Part shown: positions 33,757 through 43,061 of the stretch, piece by piece
Numbering within the stretch: the first letter of the stretch is position 1
Layout of the letters: each line of letters begins with the position of its first letter
Source: Streptomyces sp. NBC_00457
Lineage (GTDB): Bacteria > Actinomycetota > Actinomycetes > Streptomycetales > Streptomycetaceae
NCBI RefSeq assembly: GCF_036014015.1
Contig: NZ_CP107905.1
Location: forward strand, 9,920,001 to 9,984,000
Length of the DNA stretch: 64,000 nt
Direction: 5' to 3'
Notes under the pieces: generated by a model
Database searches by the model: none
Told to the model about the DNA's origin: nothing
What the model saw: only the letters and a program-made list of their open reading frames with translations
Position numbers and translations under genes: made by a program

Positions 33757-35070
33757 ATGGACAAGTTCCGAAGGAAGTTGCGTACGAGGGTCGTGGCCGC
33801 CGTGTCGGCCGCGTCGGCTCTCGGTCTGGTCGTGGGCTGCGGGGGCAGCAGCGATGGGGGGACCGGTGGGGGGAGGGACGGCGACAAGGTCACCATCACC
33901 ATGGGGCTGTTCGGCGTCATGGGCTTCAAAGAGACCGGGCTGCTCGACAAGTACATGAAGGAGCACCCGAACGTCGTCATCAAGGCGGACGTCGCGGGCG
34001 ACGAGCAGACCTACTACACCGCCCTGCAGACCCACTTGGCCGCCGGCAGCGGGCTGAAGGACATCCAGGGCATAGAGATTGGTCGGGCCAAGGAACTGTC
34101 CGACACCCAGAAGGACAAGTTCGTCGACCTGGCCGGCGTGGCCGGGACGGACCACTTCCTTCCTTGGAAGCAGAGCCAGGTCACCGCCTCGGACAGGAAG
34201 GTCATCGGCCTCGGCACCGACATCGGCCCGATGGCGGTCTGCTACCGCAAGGACCTCTTCGAGCAGTCCGGCCTGCCCACCGACCGCGACGAGGTCGCCA
34301 AGCTGTGGGAGGGCGACTGGTCGAAGTACGTCGACGCGGGCAAGCGGTTCAAGCAGAACTCGAAGGACGACAAGGTCGCCTTCATGGACAGCTCCAGCGG
34401 GCTGTTCAACGCCATGATCTACGGCGACTCCCAGCAGTTCTACGACAAGAAGGGTGAGCTGGTCTACGCCACCAACCCTGTCGTGAAGGACGCGTGGAAG
34501 CTGGCCTCCGAGGCGGCCACGTCCGATCTGACCGCCAAGCTCCGCCAGTTCCAGCCCGGTTGGGACCCCGGTCTGGCCAACAGCACCTTCGCCAGCACCG
34601 TCTGCCCGGCCTGGATGCTCGCGCACATCAGCGAGAAGGCGGGCCCGAAGAACAAGGGCAAGTGGGACGTCGCGAAGGCGCCCAAGGGCGCCAACTGGGG
34701 CGGATCGTTCCTCGGCGTGATGGAGAAGAGCCCCGTCAAGAAGGAGGCGCAGGAGCTCGTCGCCTGGCTCACCGCCCCCGAGCAGCAGGCCTTCCTCTTC
34801 AAGGAGATCGGTAACTTCCCCTCGTCGCAGACCGCGTTGAAGATGCCCGAAGTGGTCGACGCCAAGTCGGACTACTTCGGCGGCGCGCCCATCGGGAAGA
34901 TCTTCGGCGCCGCGGCCCAGGAGATCCCCGACGAGCAGGTGCTCGGCCGCAAGGACGGCACCATCAAGGACATCTTCTCGCAGGGGCTGACCTTGATCGA
35001 GGCGCAGAACAAGAGGCCGAACGAGGCGTGGAAGACCACGGACGAGCGCATCGAGAAGGCCGCCGGCTGA
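33757..35070 (+). CDS. Beta-glucoside ABC transporter binding lipoprotein (CebE-like)
   Basis: A 437-residue family 1 sugar-binding protein. The signal sequence ends in lipobox-like LVVGC near residue 28, followed by a Gly/Ser tether. The body has TMGLFGVMGFKETGLLDKYMKEHPNVVIKAD, AAGSGLKDIQGIEIGRAKEL and CPAWMLAHISEKAG, a pattern shared with cello-oligosaccharide-binding CebE proteins. ATG 33757 has GGAGGA 4 bases upstream. The downstream permeases and GH1 enzyme imply a beta-linked oligosaccharide as ligand. The 158-bp gap before the first permease holds a hairpin repeat that may raise its level relative to the permeases. Confidence 0.9.
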   Translation: MDKFRRKLRTRVVAAVSAASALGLVVGCGGSSDGGTGGGRDGDKVTITMGLFGVMGFKETGLLDKYMKEHPNVVIKADVAGDEQTYYTALQTHLAAGSGLKDIQGIEIGRAKELSDTQKDKFVDLAGVAGTDHFLPWKQSQVTASDRKVIGLGTDIGPMAVCYRKDLFEQSGLPTDRDEVAKLWEGDWSKYVDAGKRFKQNSKDDKVAFMDSSSGLFNAMIYGDSQQFYDKKGELVYATNPVVKDAWKLASEAATSDLTAKLRQFQPGWDPGLANSTFASTVCPAWMLAHISEKAGPKNKGKWDVAKAPKGANWGGSFLGVMEKSPVKKEAQELVAWLTAPEQQAFLFKEIGNFPSSQTALKMPEVVDAKSDYFGGAPIGKIFGAAAQEIPDEQVLGRKDGTIKDIFSQGLTLIEAQNKRPNEAWKTTDERIEKAAG

Positions 35071-35109
35071 AGCTCCGCTTGCAGTGCCGCGATATGCCGT
35101 TGATCGTCT

Positions 35110-35168
35110 GCGGCGCCGTCGTGGCTGGTCGCGCAGTTCCCCGCGCCCCTGCGGGGCGCTGCCGACCC
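35110..35168. repeat. Dispersed intergenic repeat, short form (copy 3), inside the transporter operon
   Basis: Begins GTCGTGGCTGGTCGCGC (from about 35118), continues AGTTCCCC, and ends with hairpin GCGCCCC-TGC-GGGGCGC at 35143-35159. It lacks the extra inner hairpin segment of the long form at 4782-4853. It lies between the binding-protein gene and the first permease gene of one operon, not between convergent genes. Confidence 0.8.
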
Positions 35169-35228
35169 GCAGGGGACTTCGCCCGCCCCCTGCCCGCCTC
35201 CCTCACCCTCCAGGAAGGACGCCTTCCG

Positions 35229-36200
35229 GTGGCCATCTCCACCTCGACTCCACCAGACGGTGCGCCCGGCATCGGCGCCGAGCGTCAGCGGCGCCGTACG
35301 CTGCTGCACCGTCTCGACGTCCGGGGCGCGCCGTACGCCTTCGTCGCCCCGTTCTTCGTCGTCTTCGCCGCCTTCAGCTTCTACCCGCTCATCTACACCT
35401 CGTGGATCTCCCTGCACCGCGTCGAACTGTCGACCCTGAACCTCATGGAGTGGGTCGGCTTCGACAACTACACGGCGCTGTGGGACGACGAGCGATTCTG
35501 GAACGCGCTGCTCAACACCTTCACCATCGGCGTCCTGTCGACCGTGCCGCAGCTGCTGATGGCGCTCGGCCTTGCACACCTGCTCAACTACCGGCTGCGC
35601 GGCTCTACGTTCTTCCGCGTGGCCGCCCTGACGCCGTACGCCACGTCGGTCGGTGCCGCGGCCCTCGTGTTCACGATGCTCTTCGAACGCGACTTCGGCA
35701 TGATCAACTGGATGTTGAGCCTGGTCGGTGTCGACAACATCGACTGGGAGAACAACAAGTGGGCCGCGCAGACGGCCATTTCCTCGATCGTCATCTGGCG
35801 CTGGACCGGCTACAACGCCCTGCTCTACCTCGCCGCGATGCAGGCGATCCCGCGCGACCGCTACGAAGCCGCCGCCATCGACGGTGCCTCGCGGTGGCAG
35901 CAGTTCCTGAAGGTCACCGTCCCCGGCATCCGCTCCACCATCGTGTTCACCATCGTCCTGTCCACGATCGGCGCCACCCAGCTCTTCGGTGAGCCCCTGA
36001 TCTTCGGCCAGGGTCCGAACGGCATCACCGGGGGAGCGGACAACCAGTACCAGACGCTGGGTCTGCTGCTGTACGAGGAGGGCTGGAAGAACTACCAGAT
36101 GGGGCGGGCCGCCACGGTCGCCTGGGCGATGTTCCTGCTGCTCATCGTCGTGTTCGTCGTCCAGCAAGTCGTCAAGCGCGTCATGGCGCGCAAGGCCTGA
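35229..36200 (+). CDS. Sugar ABC transporter permease (CebF-like)
   Basis: A 323-residue permease of the carbohydrate (CUT1) family with six spans. The first, YAFVAPFFVVFAAFSFYPLIYTSWISLH, is near residues 36-63. The EAA loop reads YEAAAIDGASRWQQFLKVTVPGI. GTG 35229 is chosen for AGGAAGGA upstream and because the N-terminus is then basic and short. It pairs with the permease 13 bp downstream. No ATPase gene is present in this operon; Streptomyces sugar importers of this type commonly share the ATPase MsiK encoded elsewhere. Confidence 0.92.
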   Translation: MAISTSTPPDGAPGIGAERQRRRTLLHRLDVRGAPYAFVAPFFVVFAAFSFYPLIYTSWISLHRVELSTLNLMEWVGFDNYTALWDDERFWNALLNTFTIGVLSTVPQLLMALGLAHLLNYRLRGSTFFRVAALTPYATSVGAAALVFTMLFERDFGMINWMLSLVGVDNIDWENNKWAAQTAISSIVIWRWTGYNALLYLAAMQAIPRDRYEAAAIDGASRWQQFLKVTVPGIRSTIVFTIVLSTIGATQLFGEPLIFGQGPNGITGGADNQYQTLGLLLYEEGWKNYQMGRAATVAWAMFLLLIVVFVVQQVVKRVMARKA

Positions 36201-36213
36201 CCGGGAGGTTTCC

Positions 36214-37155
36214 ATGACCACAGACAGCATCCCGGTCCAGACGGCGGACGCGCGCCCCGGGGTCGCGAAGAAGGCCCGTAAGGACACCCCGTCCGGCGGA
36301 CGGCGCCGCCAACTGTTCCGGCACCCGGGTGCCGGACGTCAGCACCACGCGGGTCCCGTCGCCTACATCCTGCTGGGGATCGCGGCCCTGTTCTCACTGT
36401 TCCCGCTCTACTGGACGATGGTGGCGGCGTCGACCGACAACACGCGCGTCACCCAGACGCCTCCGCCGTTCCTGCCAGGCCCCAACCTCCTGGAGAACCT
36501 CGGCAAGGCCTGGCAGGACGCCGCGCTGGGCAAGGCCATGCTCAACAGCCTGATCGTGGCCGGCGTGATCGCCCTGTCCACGGTGCTGTTCGCCACCCTC
36601 GCCGGCTTCGCGTTCGCCAAACTCCGCTTCAAGGGCCGCAACATCCTGCTGATGCTCGTGATCGGCACGATGATGGTGCCGCCTCAACTCGGCGTCGTAC
36701 CGCTGTTCATGATGATGACGGAACTGGGCTGGGGCCAGAAGCTGCCCGCCGTCATCTTCCCTACGCTCGTCAGCGCCGTCGGCGTGTTCTTCATGCGGCA
36801 GTACCTGTCCGAGGCGCTGCCTGACGAACTTGTCGAGGCCGGGCGGGTGGACGGTGCGCACTCCCTGCGCATCTTCTGGAGCATCGTGCTGCCGATCGCC
36901 CGGCCTCCCATGGCCGTGCTGTTCATGATCACGTTCGTGCACGCGTGGAACGACTTCTTCTGGCCGTTCATCGTGCTCGACATGACCAATCCGACGGTGC
37001 CCGTCGCCCTCACTCAGCTCAGCGCGGGATACGTGCGCGACCAGTCGCTGATCATGGCGGGCGCGCTGCTCGGCACGCTGCCCCTGCTCGCCCTGTTCAT
37101 CGTCTTCGGCCGTCAGATCGTCGGCGGAATCATGCAGGGAGCGGTCAAGGGATGA
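36214..37155 (+). CDS. Sugar ABC transporter permease (CebG-like)
   Basis: A 313-residue partner permease. A basic cytoplasmic tail of about 48 residues precedes the first span ([25 protein letters not shown]). The EAA loop is [28 protein letters not shown], and the following [11 protein letters not shown] is typical of CUT1 MalG-like subunits. A good GGGAGG site precedes the ATG. It is followed after 91 bp by the beta-glucosidase gene; nothing notable was seen in that gap. Confidence 0.92.
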   Translation: MTTDSIPVQTADARPGVAKKARKDTPSGGRRRQLFRHPGAGRQHHAGPVAYILLGIAALFSLFPLYWTMVAASTDNTRVTQTPPPFLPGPNLLENLGKAWQDAALGKAMLNSLIVAGVIALSTVLFATLAGFAFAKLRFKGRNILLMLVIGTMMVPPQLGVVPLFMMMTELGWGQKLPAVIFPTLVSAVGVFFMRQYLSEALPDELVEAGRVDGAHSLRIFWSIVLPIARPPMAVLFMITFVHAWNDFFWPFIVLDMTNPTVPVALTQLSAGYVRDQSLIMAGALLGTLPLLALFIVFGRQIVGGIMQGAVKG

Positions 37156-37246
37156 GCGCCTCACCGTCCCCCCGCTGCCGCGGCCCTTCGACGCCCGCCA
37201 CCCCAATTCGCCGCTTCCGCCCCGCAGTACATCTGGAAGGACCCAC

Positions 37247-38704
37247 GTGACCACCGCAACCCGACGCGTCGCGCCCGCCCCGGAGAACACCACCGCCATC
37301 AGGTTCCCGCAGGGATTCACCTGGGGCACGGCGACTGCCGCCTACCAGATCGAGGGTGCCGCCTCCGTGGACGGACGCACCCCTTCGATCTGGGACACCT
37401 ACTCGCGCACGCCCGGCAGGGTGCGCAACGGCGACACCGGTGACGTCGCCACCGACCACTACCACCGCTGGCGCGAGGACGTCGCGATCATGGCCGACCT
37501 CGGCGTGAGCGCCTACCGGTTCTCCCTGTCGTGGCCGCGCGTGCAGCCGACGGGCCGCGGCCCGGCCGTCGAAAAGGGTCTCGACTTCTACCGTGCCCTG
37601 ACCGACGCACTGCTGGAAAAGGGCATCGAGCCGGTCGTCACGCTGTACCACTGGGACCTGCCGCAGGAGCTGGAGGACGCCGGCGGCTGGCCGGTGCGCG
37701 CCACCGCCGACCGGTTCGCCGACTACGCGACGCTGGCAGCCCGTGCGCTGGGGGACCGGGTGAAGACCTGGACCACCCTCAACGAGCCCTGGTGCAGCGC
37801 CTTCCTCGGATACGGCTCGGGCGTCCACGCGCCCGGACGCACCGACCCGGTCGCGGCCCTGCGCGCGGCGCACCACCTCAACCTCGCCCACGGCAAGGCC
37901 GTTCAGGCACTGCGCGCCGAACTGCCCGCCCGCGCACAGGCGTCCATCACCCTCAACATCCACCACGTCCGCACCCTGACCGAGGCCGCCGAGGACCTCG
38001 ACGCGGCCCGGCGGATCGACGCACTGGCCAACCGCGTCTTCACCGGCCCTCTGCTGGAAGGCCAGTACCCGCAGGATCTCATCGAGGACACGGAGAGCCT
38101 GACCGACTGGTCCTTCGTACGGGACGGTGACACCGCCACGATCCACCAGCCGCTGGACTTCCTGGGCGTCAACTACTACACACCCACGCTCGTCTCCGCC
38201 GCCACCGGCGAGGCCAGTCACGGTTCCGACGGCCACGGGATGAGCGAGCACAGCCCCTGGCCTGGTGCCGACAACGTCGCCTTCCACCGGCCTCCGGGCA
38301 GCACCACCGCGATGGGCTGGGCGGTCGACCCCAGCGGGCTGTACGACCTGCTGACGCGGCTCAAGACGGACTTCCCCGCGATGCCTCTGGTGATCACCGA
38401 GAACGGGGCCGCGTTCGACGACTACGTGAACCCGGAGGGCGAGGTGGCCGACCCCGAACGCATCGCCTACCTCCACTGCCATCTGTCGGCCGTGCACCGG
38501 GCGATCGTGGCCGGCGTCGACGTCCGGGGCTACTTCCTGTGGTCCCTGCTGGACAACTTCGAGTGGGGCTACGGCTACAGCAAGCGCTTCGGTGCCGTCT
38601 ACGTCGACTACCCGACCGGCAAGCGCATCCCCAAGGCCAGCGCGCGGTGGTACGCCGACGTGGCCCGCACGGGCACCCTGCCGGAGGAGCGCGGCGGGAA
38701 GTGA
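37247..38704 (+). CDS. GH1 beta-glucosidase (BglC-like)
   Basis: A 485-residue cytosolic family 1 glycoside hydrolase. The acid/base Glu180 lies in TLNEPW and the nucleophile Glu385 in [30 protein letters not shown] at the N-terminus and [17 protein letters not shown] at the C-terminus match the family. It would split imported cellobiose or other beta-glucosides to glucose, which also removes the inducer of the CebR-like repressor, as BglC does in known ceb operons. The GTG start follows GGAAGGA. A strong terminator (38712-38754) ends the operon. Confidence 0.93.
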   Translation: MTTATRRVAPAPENTTAIRFPQGFTWGTATAAYQIEGAASVDGRTPSIWDTYSRTPGRVRNGDTGDVATDHYHRWREDVAIMADLGVSAYRFSLSWPRVQPTGRGPAVEKGLDFYRALTDALLEKGIEPVVTLYHWDLPQELEDAGGWPVRATADRFADYATLAARALGDRVKTWTTLNEPWCSAFLGYGSGVHAPGRTDPVAALRAAHHLNLAHGKAVQALRAELPARAQASITLNIHHVRTLTEAAEDLDAARRIDALANRVFTGPLLEGQYPQDLIEDTESLTDWSFVRDGDTATIHQPLDFLGVNYYTPTLVSAATGEASHGSDGHGMSEHSPWPGADNVAFHRPPGSTTAMGWAVDPSGLYDLLTRLKTDFPAMPLVITENGAAFDDYVNPEGEVADPERIAYLHCHLSAVHRAIVAGVDVRGYFLWSLLDNFEWGYGYSKRFGAVYVDYPTGKRIPKASARWYADVARTGTLPEERGGK

Positions 38705-38711
38705 CAGACGA

Positions 38712-38754
38712 TCCCCCCGTTGCGGCGTGCGTCCCGTGCACCGTAACGGGGGGA
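38712..38754 (+). terminator. Strong hairpin terminator after the beta-glucosidase gene
   Basis: TCCCCCCGTT (38712-38721) pairs perfectly with AACGGGGGGA (38745-38754), and the stem extends inward four more pairs including one G-U. It starts 7 bp after the stop codon. It separates the sugar operon from the aldo-keto reductase gene. Confidence 0.8.
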
Positions 38755-38803
38755 CGAGCCGACCCGTTCCGCGCGCGCTGATCACGGATGACAGACTGAC
38801 GCC

Positions 38804-39787
38804 ATGGAAGAGCGCGTATTCGGTAGGTCGGGTCAGCAGGCATCCGTCGTAGGTCTCGGCACATGGCAGCTGGGTGCGGACTGGGGAGACGTCGACGACA
38901 GGGAAGCCCTGGCGGTGCTGGAGGCGGCGGCCGAGACGGGGGTGACGTTCTTCGACACCGCCGACGTGTACGGCGACGGCCGCAGCGAGCAGACCATCGC
39001 CACGTTCCTGCGCGGACGCCCCGATCCGCAGATCCTGGTCGCGACAAAGATGGGCCGCCGTGTCGACCAGATCCCGGAGAACTACGTCCTGGACAACTTC
39101 CGCGCCTGGAACGACCGCTCCCGCCGCAACCTCGGCGTCGACCGCCTCGACCTGGTGCAGCTGCACTGCCCGCCGACGCCCGTCTACTCCACCGACGAGG
39201 TCTTCGACGCCCTGGAGACTCTGGTCGCCGAGGAGCGGATCGCCGCCTACGGAGTGAGCGTGGAGACCTGCGCCGAGGCGCTGACCGCCATCGCCCGCCC
39301 GAACGTGGCGAGCGTGCAGATCATCCTCAACCCGTTCCGTATGAAGCCGCTGGCCGAGGTGCTGCCGGCGGCGCGGGAGGCCGGCGTCGGCATCATCGCC
39401 CGGGTTCCGCTGGCCTCGGGGCTGCTCTCCGGCAAGTACACCAAGGACACCGTCTTCGCCGAGAACGACCACCGCACCTTCAACCGGCACGGAGACGCCT
39501 TCGACCAGGGCGAGACGTTCTCCGGCGTCGACTTCGAGACGGGTGTGGAGGCCGCAGCCGAGTTCTCCGCGCTGGCCCCGGAGGGGTACACGCCGGCCCA
39601 GCTGGCGCTGCGCTGGATCATCCAGCAACCCGGCGTGACCAGCGTCATCCCCGGCGCCCGCTCGCCCGAACAGGCCCGCGCCAACGCGGCAGCCGCCGAG
39701 CTGCCGGAGCTGTCCGCCGAGACGCTCACCGCGATCCGGGAGCTCTACGACCGCCGGATCAAGGACCAGGTGGAGAGCCGCTGGTAG
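38804..39787 (+). CDS. Aldo-keto reductase
   Basis: A 327-residue NAD(P)H-dependent oxidoreductase. Tetrad residues: Asp and Tyr in FFDTADVYGDGRSE, Lys in LVATKMGRR and His in LVQLHCPPTP. The cofactor region near the C-terminus is VIPGARSPEQARAN. It resembles YccK/Tas-type general aldehyde or sugar reductases, and the substrate is unknown. It follows a terminator, so it is probably transcribed on its own even though it neighbours the beta-glucoside operon. It is followed by a large imperfect palindrome. Confidence 0.9.
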   Translation: MEERVFGRSGQQASVVGLGTWQLGADWGDVDDREALAVLEAAAETGVTFFDTADVYGDGRSEQTIATFLRGRPDPQILVATKMGRRVDQIPENYVLDNFRAWNDRSRRNLGVDRLDLVQLHCPPTPVYSTDEVFDALETLVAEERIAAYGVSVETCAEALTAIARPNVASVQIILNPFRMKPLAEVLPAAREAGVGIIARVPLASGLLSGKYTKDTVFAENDHRTFNRHGDAFDQGETFSGVDFETGVEAAAEFSALAPEGYTPAQLALRWIIQQPGVTSVIPGARSPEQARANAAAAELPELSAETLTAIRELYDRRIKDQVESRW

Positions 39788-39800
39788 CAAGGGCGTGCCG

Positions 39801-39871
39801 CCCTGACCGATCGAACCGCGCGAATCTGGGCACTCGGGGTCCGAGACAGACGCGGGTTCGATCGATCAGGG
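39801..39871. repeat. Large imperfect palindrome with nested hairpin, upstream of the DUF6328 gene
   Basis: Arms 39801-39820 and 39851-39871 are complementary over about 20 bp with one mismatch and one bulged G. Inside is a second hairpin, CTCGG-GGT-CCGAG (39833-39845). The right arm ends in ATCAGGG, which runs directly into the ribosome binding site GGAGGA of the next gene. It may be a terminator for the gene before, a leader that hides the ribosome site, or an operator. Confidence 0.7.
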
Positions 39872-39878
39872 AGGAACC

Positions 39879-40400
39879 TTGTCGGTCACGAGAAAGAGTG
39901 CGGACACCAGAAGGAGTGCGGACACTGAGGACTGGGGGCGCAACGAGACCCCGGAGCAGCGGGCCGACCGCAAGTGGGGCGAGCTGATCCAGGAGGTCCG
40001 GGTCGCGCAGACCGGGGTACAGATCCTGTTCGGCTTTCTGCTGACGGTCGTGTTCGCCCCGAGGTTCGTGGAGCTGGACACCACGGACGAGAACATCTAC
40101 ATCGTCACCGTCGTCCTGGGCGCCGCCGCCACCGGGGCGCTGATCGCCCCGGTGTCCCTGCACCGGCTCGTGGCCGGCCGGCGCATCAAGCCGCAGGCAG
40201 TGGAATGGGCCTCCCGGCTGACCCTCGTCGGTCTGTTGCTGCTGCTGGCCACGATGACCGCCGCGGTTCTGCTGATCCTCAGGGTCGCGACGGGCCACGA
40301 CGACTATGTGCCGTGGCTTGTCGCCGGCATCGTGGCGTGGTACCTGCTGTGCTGGTTCGGCGTGCCGTGGTGGACACGGCACCGCCACACGGCACGGTGA
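39879..40400 (+). CDS. DUF6328-family membrane protein
   Basis: A 173-residue protein with a charged cytoplasmic N-terminus (about 1-45, ending RKWGELIQEVRVAQTGVQILFGFLLTVVF). Four membrane spans lie near residues 47-65, 73-93, 110-132 and 143-162. The pattern matches the actinobacterial DUF6328 family; no function is known. The start is TTG at 39879, with GGAGGA 3-4 bases upstream, which also forms the end of a palindrome arm. Initiation could therefore respond to that structure. Confidence 0.75.
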   Translation: MSVTRKSADTRRSADTEDWGRNETPEQRADRKWGELIQEVRVAQTGVQILFGFLLTVVFAPRFVELDTTDENIYIVTVVLGAAATGALIAPVSLHRLVAGRRIKPQAVEWASRLTLVGLLLLLATMTAAVLLILRVATGHDDYVPWLVAGIVAWYLLCWFGVPWWTRHRHTAR

Positions 40401-40436
40401 GAGCCGGCCTGTCACCCTGTGCGATCAGAAACGTGA

Positions 40437-41468
40437 TCAGGAAGCGTCCCCACGGGCCCCGCGCAGCGCCACGATGCATGTGCTGATCGCCTGCTGGAGT
40501 TCCTCCAACTGCTGGACCATGTCGTCCTCGTAGAAGTCCTGGGCGTCGACGTCGTCGAAGGTGAGCTCCTCGAACACCTTCGTCGCCCGCTGGAGACTGC
40601 TGTAGAACTTCGTCCGCCGCTCCTGAACGCGCAGTTCGGGGTCGGCCTCCACGGTCTCCGCGACGAGGGACTTCATGGTGTCGTAGGCCTCGCCGGCCCA
40701 CTCGCCGGGGTCCTCCGCGTCGTCCAGCTCGTCGATGAGGGACAGATGGCGCTCTGCCTCCTGGCGTACGTCGACCGGCGCGTCGACGGTCTGCCCGGCG
40801 GGGGTCTTGATCTGGCCCGACTCGGCGATCTGGCGGACGTATCCGATCCGGTCGGCGGACCTGCTCTCGGCGGCGACGGCCTTCTTCAGGTCGTCGGTGC
40901 GCACGATGTCACGGGCCAACTCGGCCTGGAGTTCCGGGTCTTCGCGGACGCGGTCCAGCAGTGCGCGGCGGGCCGCCTGGGCGGTGGAGGGGTCCGCGAG
41001 GATCGCGGCGCGCAGTGCGGTGGGGTTCTCCGCGACTTCCAGGGCCTTGGTCGGCCGGATGCCCTCGGCCTCGGCCGCCTCGGTGATGGCGGTGCCGCGC
41101 TCCGAGGCGGCGCTGTTGCGCGAGACGTAGTAGCTGAGCCATACGTCCGCGTCGGGCAGCTCGACCTCCTGGCCCGGCGCCAGCTCCTCGAAGTGCGGGA
41201 CGAGACCGTCGTCCGCGGCCCGGTCCCAGGCCTTGTAGTAGCGCATGACGCGGTCGGCGGAGCAGCCGGCGAGCTCGGCGAACTCCTTCGCGGAGACCTT
41301 CGGCGTCTCGTCCGCGCCCTGACCGCCGGGCCGTACGCTGCGCGCCACCATCAGGCCGAAGGCCCAGCCTCCGGTCCGTGCGTAGACCCCGAACTCGCGG
41401 GCGTCCCGCGCCACGAGATCGGACAGGGGCGCGGGGGACGTCTCGGACGGGACGGTCGCCAGGGTCAC
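40437..41468 (-). CDS. Conserved hypothetical protein, acidic, with HTH-like segment
   Basis: A 343-residue, largely helical, acidic protein with no signal peptide or membrane span. Residues about 58-85 (SAKEFAELAGCSADRVMRYYKAWDRAADDG) look like a helix-turn-helix. Residues about 130-240 are rich in Ala, Arg and Glu with a ParB-like flavour (ALEVAENPTALRAAILADPSTAQAARRALLDRV). The C-terminal 100 residues are very acidic helices. Not recognised; a DNA-binding or nucleoid-related role is possible but unproven. It is convergent with the DUF6328 gene and divergent from the hydrolase gene at 41631. Confidence 0.6.
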   Translation of the reverse strand: MTLATVPSETSPAPLSDLVARDAREFGVYARTGGWAFGLMVARSVRPGGQGADETPKVSAKEFAELAGCSADRVMRYYKAWDRAADDGLVPHFEELAPGQEVELPDADVWLSYYVSRNSAASERGTAITEAAEAEGIRPTKALEVAENPTALRAAILADPSTAQAARRALLDRVREDPELQAELARDIVRTDDLKKAVAAESRSADRIGYVRQIAESGQIKTPAGQTVDAPVDVRQEAERHLSLIDELDDAEDPGEWAGEAYDTMKSLVAETVEADPELRVQERRTKFYSSLQRATKVFEELTFDDVDAQDFYEDDMVQQLEELQQAISTCIVALRGARGDAS

Positions 41469-41630
41469 GGGTGACTCTCCTGAAAGGTGTTGCCGGGGCT
41501 GGAACAGGTGCGACAGGAAGCCTATAGGGGCTCATGACGAGGCTTTTCCCGGCCTCGGCCCCGTGTGTCTCGTCTCCCGTTCCTCGGCAGACCCCTCGAT
41601 CACGGCGCCCGGCCGGGAGAGGATGCGGGC

Positions 41631-43061
41631 ATGAGTGTTCGCCCGCTGCCCCAGAGCACACCCGCCGCCCAGGGCGTCGACGCATCCGGCGTCCACGCCT
41701 TCCTCGACGCCCTCGACGCCGCCCCGGACATCGAGCCGCACAGCCTGATGATCATGCGGCACGGCCACCTCGTGGCGTCCGGCTGGTGGGCGCCGTACAC
41801 CGAAGACCGCCCGCATCTCCTCTACTCGCTCAGCAAGAGCTTCACGGCGGCGGCCGCCGCGCTCGCCGCCGACGAGGGGCTGCTCGACTTCGACGCCCCG
41901 GTGATCTCGTACTTCCCGGAGTTCGAGGCCGACATCGCCGATCCGCGCAGCCGCGCGATGCTCGTCCGGCATGTGGCGTCCATGGCGAGCGGCCATGGGG
42001 CCGACACCCTGTACCCCGCTCTCGCGCTCGACCACCAGAACCTGGTGCGCGGCTTCCTGCTGCTGCCGCCGGACGGTGATCCGGGGACCGTGTTCGCGTA
42101 CAACCAGCCCGCCACGTACACGCTCGGCGCGATCGTGCGGCGCGTCACCGGTCAGTCGCTGACGGACTTTCTGCGGCCCCGGCTGTTCGATCCGCTCGGC
42201 ATCGGCGAGACGGCATGGCTGCGTGACAGGTCCGGCGGCGAGCTGGGCTTCAGCGGACTGCACGCCACCACCGACGCCGTCGCCCGGCTGGGCCAGCTGT
42301 ATCTGCAGCGCGGCGTGTGGGAGGGCGAGCGGCTGCTGTCCGAGGCGTGGGTGGCCGAGGCCACGCGGGCGCAGATCTCCAACACCGAGGTCGAGACGAG
42401 CGGGATCGACTGGCAGCAGGGCTACGGCTTCCAATTCTGGATGTCCCGGCACGGCTACCGTGGCGACGGGGCGTTCGGCCAGTTCTGCCTGGTGCTGCCG
42501 GAGCACGACGCGGTGATCGCGACGACCGCGGCGACCGAGCAGATGCAGAAGCTTCTGAACCTGGTCTGGAAGCGTCTGCTGCCCGCGTTCGGACCCACAC
42601 CGCTGCCCGGCCGCGAGGAACGCGACGCCGCCCTCGCGGCGCGGCTGGCGCGGCTCGCGCTGCCGCCGGCCGCGGGCAAGCCGGCACCGCCGGAGCGCGC
42701 GGAGGCCTGGTCCGCCGTCGACTTCGCGCCGCACGGCGGTGTGTGCGAGGCCCAGCCGACACTGACCGCGGTACACATCACGGAGGGCCGGAACCTGGCG
42801 CTGACCGACGACGGGCAGCCGCTGCAGGTGCCGATCGGCGACGACGGCTGGACCGTCGTCGAGGAGCCGGTCCCCCTCGCGGTGAGCGGGGGGTGGAGCG
42901 ACGCGGACACCCTCGTCGTGGACATCGCCTTCCTGGAGACACCGCACCACCTGGTCGTGACGTGCTCGCTCACCGACGGCACGTTCACCGCGCGGTGGGC
43001 CACGCAGCCGCTGCACCAGGGCGCGCTGCGCACGATGCGCGCACCCCGCGCGTCACTCTGA
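41631..43061 (+). CDS. Serine hydrolase, class C beta-lactamase/esterase-like
   Basis: A 476-residue penicillin-binding-fold hydrolase. The SxxK motif is Ser66-Leu-Ser-Lys69 (LLYSLSKSFT). The Tyr motif is in FAYNQPATYTLG. The domain ends near residue 320, where GDGAFGQFCLVLP occupies the KTG region. A C-terminal beta-rich domain of about 130 residues follows. No signal peptide is visible, which favours an intracellular esterase or amidase over a true beta-lactamase. ATG 41631 has GGGAGAGG upstream. It overlaps the convergent pseudokinase gene by 9 bp. Confidence 0.85.
   Translation: MSVRPLPQSTPAAQGVDASGVHAFLDALDAAPDIEPHSLMIMRHGHLVASGWWAPYTEDRPHLLYSLSKSFTAAAAALAADEGLLDFDAPVISYFPEFEADIADPRSRAMLVRHVASMASGHGADTLYPALALDHQNLVRGFLLLPPDGDPGTVFAYNQPATYTLGAIVRRVTGQSLTDFLRPRLFDPLGIGETAWLRDRSGGELGFSGLHATTDAVARLGQLYLQRGVWEGERLLSEAWVAEATRAQISNTEVETSGIDWQQGYGFQFWMSRHGYRGDGAFGQFCLVLPEHDAVIATTAATEQMQKLLNLVWKRLLPAFGPTPLPGREERDAALAARLARLALPPAAGKPAPPERAEAWSAVDFAPHGGVCEAQPTLTAVHITEGRNLALTDDGQPLQVPIGDDGWTVVEEPVPLAVSGGWSDADTLVVDIAFLETPHHLVVTCSLTDGTFTARWATQPLHQGALRTMRAPRASL

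Noticed and set aside
41631..43061. True beta-lactamase
   Set aside because: The SxxK hydrolase fold is present but there is no signal peptide and the third motif is not a KTG; an intracellular esterase or amidase is a better reading.
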